Below are positions 43,872-48,291 of a stretch of 48,291 bases of DNA, in pieces. The stretch comes from Ferruginibacter sp. Lineage in GTDB: Bacteria; Bacteroidota; Bacteroidia; Chitinophagales; Chitinophagaceae. Position 1 is the stretch's first letter; each line of letters opens with the position of its first letter. Where the stretch lies: assembly GCA_025352525.1 (NCBI GenBank), contig JANXTG010000056.1:1-48291 (forward strand), written 5' to 3'. The notes under the pieces are model-generated. The model worked only from the letters and a program-made list of their open reading frames with translations. It did not search any database and had not been told where the DNA came from. Made by a program: the position numbers and the translations under genes.

Positions 43872-44654
43872 TTAATTTTTTTGTATAGAATAATAAACGC
43901 AACTGGTAAAAAAATTTCTGATCCAGGGAATGGCTTTTATAAGTCCAAATTGCTTTCTTGGCTTCCACCCAAATTTATATTCGTAAATAGGGTTTAATAA
44001 ATAATGCGTGTTGTTTAAAATACTGTAACCAGTTTGCTTTACAATTTTTTCAAATTTTTCTATAGAAATACCTGTCTCTTTAATCTCCACCATCTCCTCC
44101 CAGTTTTCATTATTCTTTTTTAAAATCCATTTATATATTGGCATAGGCAACAAATGGTAATATGGAACTTTAGAAAGCCACTTGCCTTTGCAAATTTGCT
44201 GGTGCCCACCGAGCGGCATTTGCCAAGGCGGAAAGCCGAAAAAAACAATTCCATTTTCAGCCAAAAAAGTTTGCATATAAGCCATCAGCTTCGGCTGGTC
44301 GTGTATGTGTTCTATTACATCTTTTAAAATAATCACATCAAAAGCACCTCCCAAATCTGCTGCAGTGGTATCGTAAATATTTTTAGAAATAAAAGATATT
44401 TTTCCTGCTGCTATTTCTTCACTCAGCCATTCCCGGGCATTTATGAGCCTTGGTTCATCAAGTTCCACTCCTACACCTACGACATTCCGATCAATAAAAG
44501 CTTTTAATACACCGCCTTCCCCACATCCTATTTCCAATACACGCATTCCGGGTTTTATTTCAAACCTTTCTTCAATAAATGGCAATACATATTTATTTGT
44601 GTTGAGAATCTGCATCTCAAAATACCTTCTTCTGTCTTTATGAAATTCAAACAT
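43872..44654 (-). CDS. Class I SAM-dependent methyltransferase
   Basis: 260 aa. The SAM-binding motif I VLEIGCGEGG is at about 39-48, followed by GVGVELDEPRL (acidic residue after the second strand), VIILKDVIEHI (motif near 104-114) and FFGFPPWQMPLGGHQQ, which could line the active site. The substrate is not predictable: small molecule, lipid or sugar. The gene lies between parE (upstream, 88-base gap) and the DUF1835 gene (10 bases), all on the minus strand. Confidence 0.85.
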   Translation of the reverse strand: MFEFHKDRRRYFEMQILNTNKYVLPFIEERFEIKPGMRVLEIGCGEGGVLKAFIDRNVVGVGVELDEPRLINAREWLSEEIAAGKISFISKNIYDTTAADLGGAFDVIILKDVIEHIHDQPKLMAYMQTFLAENGIVFFGFPPWQMPLGGHQQICKGKWLSKVPYYHLLPMPIYKWILKKNNENWEEMVEIKETGISIEKFEKIVKQTGYSILNNTHYLLNPIYEYKFGWKPRKQFGLIKAIPWIRNFFTSCVYYSIQKN

Positions 44655-44742
44655 TTTCTTTATTACAGATTGTACTGTTTGTATATTTTTAAATGATAAA
44701 AATTATTATGTATCTAATTTATTTTTATTTGTTTAGAACGAT

Positions 44743-46638
44743 TTAAGTTTCAGCTTCCACAGCTTCGTCCATTTCAAATTTTAAATTATCAATTATAAAA
44801 TCCTGTCTGCTTGGTGTATTTTTTCCCATATAATATTCCAATAATTCCTGCATGTGTTCTCCCTGTTCCGGGATTAATGGTTGCAGTTTCATATTAATAC
44901 CAATAAAACGTGCAAATTCATCAGGGCTGATTTCTCCCAATCCTTTAAACCTTGTAATCTCGGGTTTTGAACCAAGTTTTTTTACAGCCGATTGTTTTTC
45001 AGTTTCGTCGTAGCAATAAATCGTTTCTTTTTTATCTCTTACCCTAAACAGCGGTGTTTCTAAAATATAAACATGTCCGTTTTTTACAAGGTCAGGAAAA
45101 AACTGAAGAAAAAATGTCATCAGCAACAAACGAATATGCATTCCATCAACATCAGCATCTGTAGCAACTACAATGTTATTATATCGAAGCCCTTCATAAC
45201 CTTCCTCAATATTTAAAGCATGTTGCAAGAGGTTAAACTCTTCGTTTTCGTACACAATTTTTTTTGTGAGACCAAAGCAGTTCAACGGTTTTCCTCTTAA
45301 ACTAAATACAGCTTGGGTATTTACGTTTCTCGATTTTGTAATTGATCCGCTTGCACTGTCACCTTCCGTAATAAAAATGGTACTTTCTTTTTGTTTTTCT
45401 ACAACGGTGTCTTTGTCTTTACCCGTTGCTTCATCATTATAATGAAACTTACAATCCCGTAATTTTTTGTTGTGAAGATTTGCTTTTTTTGCACGTTCGT
45501 TAGCCAGTTTTTTTATCCCTGCCAGTTCTTTTCTTTCCCTTTCGTTTTGCTCAATCCTTTTGCGCAAAGCATCTGCAACTGTGGGGTTTCTATGTAAAAA
45601 ATTATCAAGTTCTTTGTGTAAAAAATCATAAATAAAATTCTTCATGCTTGGGCCGTTTTCAGATACCGCCTGCGAGCCCAGTTTGGTTTTGGTCTGGCTT
45701 TCAAATACTGGCTCCTGTACCCTTACAGAAATTGCTGCGCAAATGCTGCCACGAATATCTGATGCATCATAATCCTTCTTAAAATATTCTCTTATCGTAC
45801 GCACATAACCTTCTCTAAATGCAGCTAAATGCGTTCCGCCCTGTGTGGTAAACTGTCCGTTTACAAAACTGTAATATTCTTCGCCGTAAGCATTTTCATG
45901 CGTTATGGCAACCTCAATATCTTCTCCTTTTAAATGTATTATAGGATACCTGATTTCATCCGCATTTGTTTTGCGTTGCAACAAATCGAGCAGACCGTTT
46001 TTACTTACATAACGTTTGCCATTGAGGTTCATTACAAGCCCGGCATTTAAAAAACAGTAGTTCCAAAACTGGTTATCTAAATATTCCTGTACAAAGTGAA
46101 AGTTTTTAAAAATGCTTTCATCGGGTTTAAACTCTACATAAGTTCCGTTTTCTTCCTTGCTTGCCGTTTCTTTGTGATCATTGGTTAAAACACCTCTTTC
46201 AAATTCTGCCGTTTTTTCTCTGCCTTCTCTAAAAGCAGTTACTTTAAAATAATCGCTTAATGCATTTACGGCTTTTGAACCCACACCATTGAGACCTACA
46301 CTTTTTTGAAAAGCCTTGCTATCGTATTTGGCCCCAGTATTTATTTTACTCACCACATCTACCACTTTACCAAGGGGTATTCCCCTGCCATAATCTCTTA
46401 CGGTAAGTATTTTATCAGCAATGGTAACATCTACATGTCTGCCATAACCCATGGCATGTTCATCAATACAATTGTCAATAACTTCTTTCAATAAAACGTA
46501 AACTCCATCATCCGGACTGCTGCCATCACCTAATTTTCCAATATACATTCCGGGTCGAAGTCGGATATGTTCCTTCCAGTCTAAGCTTCGTATCGATTCT
46601 TCATCATACTTCGCTTCTATCTTTTCTTTTTCTGCCAT
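44743..46638 (-). CDS. parE: DNA topoisomerase IV subunit B
   Basis: 631 aa ATPase subunit of topoisomerase IV. The GHKL ATP site is visible in order: [13 protein letters not shown] (about 48-60), [11 protein letters not shown], and the [14 protein letters not shown] lid region (about 114-127). The Toprim domain has TEGDSASGS and [12 protein letters not shown]. Length fits ParE and not the longer GyrB forms. It is first in the minus-strand run ending with parC, giving the usual coupling of the two subunits but with two unrelated genes between them. Confidence 0.94.
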   Translation of the reverse strand: MAEKEKIEAKYDEESIRSLDWKEHIRLRPGMYIGKLGDGSSPDDGVYVLLKEVIDNCIDEHAMGYGRHVDVTIADKILTVRDYGRGIPLGKVVDVVSKINTGAKYDSKAFQKSVGLNGVGSKAVNALSDYFKVTAFREGREKTAEFERGVLTNDHKETASKEENGTYVEFKPDESIFKNFHFVQEYLDNQFWNYCFLNAGLVMNLNGKRYVSKNGLLDLLQRKTNADEIRYPIIHLKGEDIEVAITHENAYGEEYYSFVNGQFTTQGGTHLAAFREGYVRTIREYFKKDYDASDIRGSICAAISVRVQEPVFESQTKTKLGSQAVSENGPSMKNFIYDFLHKELDNFLHRNPTVADALRKRIEQNERERKELAGIKKLANERAKKANLHNKKLRDCKFHYNDEATGKDKDTVVEKQKESTIFITEGDSASGSITKSRNVNTQAVFSLRGKPLNCFGLTKKIVYENEEFNLLQHALNIEEGYEGLRYNNIVVATDADVDGMHIRLLLMTFFLQFFPDLVKNGHVYILETPLFRVRDKKETIYCYDETEKQSAVKKLGSKPEITRFKGLGEISPDEFARFIGINMKLQPLIPEQGEHMQELLEYYMGKNTPSRQDFIIDNLKFEMDEAVEAET

Positions 46639-47010
46639 TCTTATTGTTATCTGTAACTTATTTAATTATTGATTTTTTTATTAGCCCTGCAAAAAACAGC
46701 AGCATTAGGGATCATTGCTGGCAAATGTATTTTGTTGTTTTTTTCTTTTTGGGGAAAAGAAAAAAGGAATCACGTTTCGTCTTCACCTTTCTATTTAGCT
46801 TTTTCTGAATTGGTTGTAAAAATTTTGTTAGTCTGCTATTTGCGAATATATTAAACCAGATTTTGATTATACCAATAGATTTTCCACAAAGTTCCTAAAT
46901 ATGTTAGCAAATATATAATTCTTTCCTTCAGCTATACAAATATGCTATTCCTTAACAATGCAAACTATTAAACGCACGTAGATTTAGTATAATTAAAAAA
47001 AAGTAAAAAA
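46639..47010. other. Divergent intergenic region, about 370 bases
   Basis: This separates parE from the lipoprotein gene. A TACATTTG octamer on the minus strand (46722-46729) could be a parE -7 box, 83 bases from its ATG, without a -33 partner. A 61-codon plus-strand frame at 46669-46854 has no coding character. Nothing else is seen. Confidence 0.4.
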
Positions 47011-47646
47011 ATGAGAAAAGCAAAATGGTTTATTGGTGCATTTGCAGTATTTACCATAATATCCTGTAACAGCACTCAGGTAATTTCATCTTACAAAGAT
47101 GAAAAAGTTGCCGCAAAAGATTTTAAGAAAATCCTTGTATTGGGTATTTTTCAACAAAAAGAAAGATCCCTTAGACAGGAAGCAGAAACACAACTGGTTA
47201 ACCGGTTAATTGAACAGGGCTACAATGCAACATCAGCCATGAAAGATTTTGGGCCAAAAGCTTTTGAAAAAGTATCAGAAGATCAGCTGGCTGCAAATTT
47301 AAAAACAAGTGGTTACGATGCTGTGATAACAACAGCATTACTTGACAAAAAAGATGAAGAGAATTATTTGCAGGGCACATCTCATATTGAGCCCGTAGGT
47401 GTATACTACAACCGCTTTGGCAGATATTATTCTACAGTATATGATCGTGTTTATCAACCGGGATATTACACAACATCTACTGATTATTTTTTAGAATCAA
47501 ATTTATATGACATTGCTACAGGTAACTTATTGTACAGTGTTCAAACCAAATCATTTGATCCCTCATCTACAAGCAGCCTTGCAAGTGACAACAGTAAAAA
47601 AATAGTAAAAGATCTAAAGGAGAAAGGTGTTTTGGTTAAAAAGTAA
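47011..47646 (+). CDS. Lipoprotein of unknown function
   Basis: 211 aa. The signal peptide ends with a lipobox-like IISC at Cys19. The mature part begins with a strand (AKDFKKILVLGIFQQ), then a helix (EAETQLVNRLIEQGY) and further strands, an order like small periplasmic alpha/beta domains. A Tyr-rich segment lies at about 130-157 (VYYNRFGRYYSTVYDRVY), and LYDIATGNLLYSVQTK follows. I see similarity in style to the GNA1162/DUF4136-type lipoproteins but no decisive motif. It is probably inner- or outer-membrane anchored. A single gene with its own terminator. Confidence 0.78.
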   Translation: MRKAKWFIGAFAVFTIISCNSTQVISSYKDEKVAAKDFKKILVLGIFQQKERSLRQEAETQLVNRLIEQGYNATSAMKDFGPKAFEKVSEDQLAANLKTSGYDAVITTALLDKKDEENYLQGTSHIEPVGVYYNRFGRYYSTVYDRVYQPGYYTTSTDYFLESNLYDIATGNLLYSVQTKSFDPSSTSSLASDNSKKIVKDLKEKGVLVKK

Positions 47647-47671
47647 GTTGTTTTGGTTGTTGAAAAATGAG

Positions 47672-47704
47672 AGCGAAAGGATTAATTTCTTTTCGCTTTT
47701 TAAT
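47672..47704 (+). terminator. Hairpin terminator after the lipoprotein gene
   Basis: Stem AGCGAAA / TTTCGCT (47672-47678 and 47691-47697) followed by a T-rich run. Confidence 0.7.
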
Positions 47705-47771
47705 TTTAAATATATTGAAAGTTATATTTACAGTAACTGAAACACATTCTGTTATTAAATAAACTTCAAAA

Positions 47772-48278
47772 TTGCAAAAACTCGTAACCGATAGAAATTT
47801 TATAAAGCAGCAGGCCGAAATAAAAGAGGAAGAAAATGATGCTTTTAGAAGCTTTTTAAAAGGTTTTAATGCCCTTGAAATCGATGAAAAAGTTCATGAA
47901 ATAAATAATTTTGTTACACCACAAATTGACTGTACAGTTTGTGGAGCCTGTTGCAGACAATTGATGATAAATGTAACCGCAGAAGAAAATATTCAAGTCG
48001 CAGACCACCTTAATATTTCCCCGCAACGATTTAAAGATGAATTCCTAGAACAAAGTATGCAGGGCAAACTAATCATTAATGCCATTCCTTGCCATTTTCT
48101 GGCAGATTCAAAATGTAGTATTTACGAGAAAAGGTTTACTGAATGCAGCGCTTTCCCGCATTTGCATGAAAGTAATTTTAAAGGAAGATTATTTGGTACA
48201 CTTATACATTATGCCATGTGCCCAATTATTTTCAATGTTATTGAACAATTGAAAAAAGAAATTGGATTTAAAAATTAA
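47772..48278 (+). CDS. YkgJ-type cysteine-cluster protein (CxxCxxCC)
   Basis: 168 aa. The signature is CTVCGACC at about 54-61, with later cysteines in IPCHF, SKCSIYEKRF and ECSAFP and a last one at AMCPI. This pattern defines a family thought to bind zinc or an iron-sulfur cluster, with no settled function. The start is TTG at 47772 because no ATG lies upstream in frame within reasonable distance. The stop is 13 bases before the window end. No obvious partner gene. Confidence 0.88.
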   Translation: MQKLVTDRNFIKQQAEIKEEENDAFRSFLKGFNALEIDEKVHEINNFVTPQIDCTVCGACCRQLMINVTAEENIQVADHLNISPQRFKDEFLEQSMQGKLIINAIPCHFLADSKCSIYEKRFTECSAFPHLHESNFKGRLFGTLIHYAMCPIIFNVIEQLKKEIGFKN

Positions 48279-48291
48279 ATAAGCGATATTA

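Noticed and set aside
46722..46729. TACATTTG as a firm parE promoter
   Set aside because: It matches the -7 consensus but lies 83 bases from the ATG with no -33 element; such octamers are common in AT-rich DNA.
46669..46854. 61-codon plus-strand frame in the parE-lipoprotein gap
   Set aside because: No family resemblance, no promoter, composition like AT-rich spacer; a chance frame.
1..48291. CRISPR array, prophage, insertion sequence or tRNA
   Set aside because: No spaced direct repeats beyond the 36-bp pair, no transposase, integrase or phage structural gene, and no cloverleaf-like stretch was found by eye.

Overview
The window reads as an ordinary chromosomal segment of a low-GC member of the Bacteroidota. 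The closest fit is a Chitinophagaceae-like bacterium (inferred, no database search possible). The reasons are a GLPGLI-family protein, a BT_3928-type DoxX protein, DUF1599 next to folP, carbamoyltransferase-type arginine synthesis with an ArgF' enzyme, TAnnTTTG-type -7 promoter boxes, AT-rich spacers and weak Shine-Dalgarno signals. I saw no rRNA, tRNA, CRISPR array, transposase or integrase.

Layout. 1-3.4 kb: a doubtful small ORF, a small PD-(D/E)XK-like gene lying between two identical 36-bp terminator copies, then pdhB and an acetyl-CoA acetyltransferase, both on the minus strand. 3.3-4.4 kb: a 0.7 kb gene-free stretch and a small secreted/membrane protein. 4.4-8.0 kb: a lone oligopeptide-type ABC permease, a DoxX protein and a DUF1599 protein on the minus strand, with folP divergent. 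8.1-12.7 kb: a minus-strand nrnA-like/FKBP pair, divergent ndk, then a CrtA-like monooxygenase and an arginase. 12.7-25 kb: carbohydrate storage and uptake. This holds a TPR protein, glgB, an outer-membrane barrel with a GLPGLI protein, the glgA-glgC pair, and a hexose MFS transporter followed by a ROK sugar kinase. 25.2-26.1 kb: a short-chain dehydrogenase. 26.4-35.2 kb: a complete arginine operon (GNAT, argG, argC, argD, argF', argB, argE, argH), interrupted between argB and argE by a Doc-type toxin-antitoxin pair. 35.2-39.4 kb: histidine degradation genes hutH and hutU with two small unknown genes. 39.5-40.5 kb: a secreted beta-propeller-like protein. 40.5-46.6 kb: parE, a methyltransferase, a DUF1835 protein and parC in one minus-strand run. 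47-48.3 kb: a lipoprotein and a cysteine-cluster protein.

How the genes work together. Imported hexose would be phosphorylated by the ROK kinase and stored as glycogen through GlgC, GlgA and GlgB. Glutamate would be N-acylated, probably by the GNAT at the head of the arginine operon, and carried through ArgB, ArgC, ArgD, ArgF', ArgE, ArgG and ArgH to arginine. Residue 90 of ArgF' is Val, which points to N-succinyl rather than N-acetyl intermediates. Arginase and the hut genes supply the opposite, degradative direction.

The signals most worth a second look are four: the nuclease-like cassette bounded by duplicated terminators at the 3' end of pdhB, the toxin-antitoxin pair placed inside the arginine operon with its own promoter-like box and palindrome, the predicted succinylated arginine route with a Cys4 GNAT, and an orphan CrtA-like enzyme. 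None amounts to a clearly new defence or mobile system.
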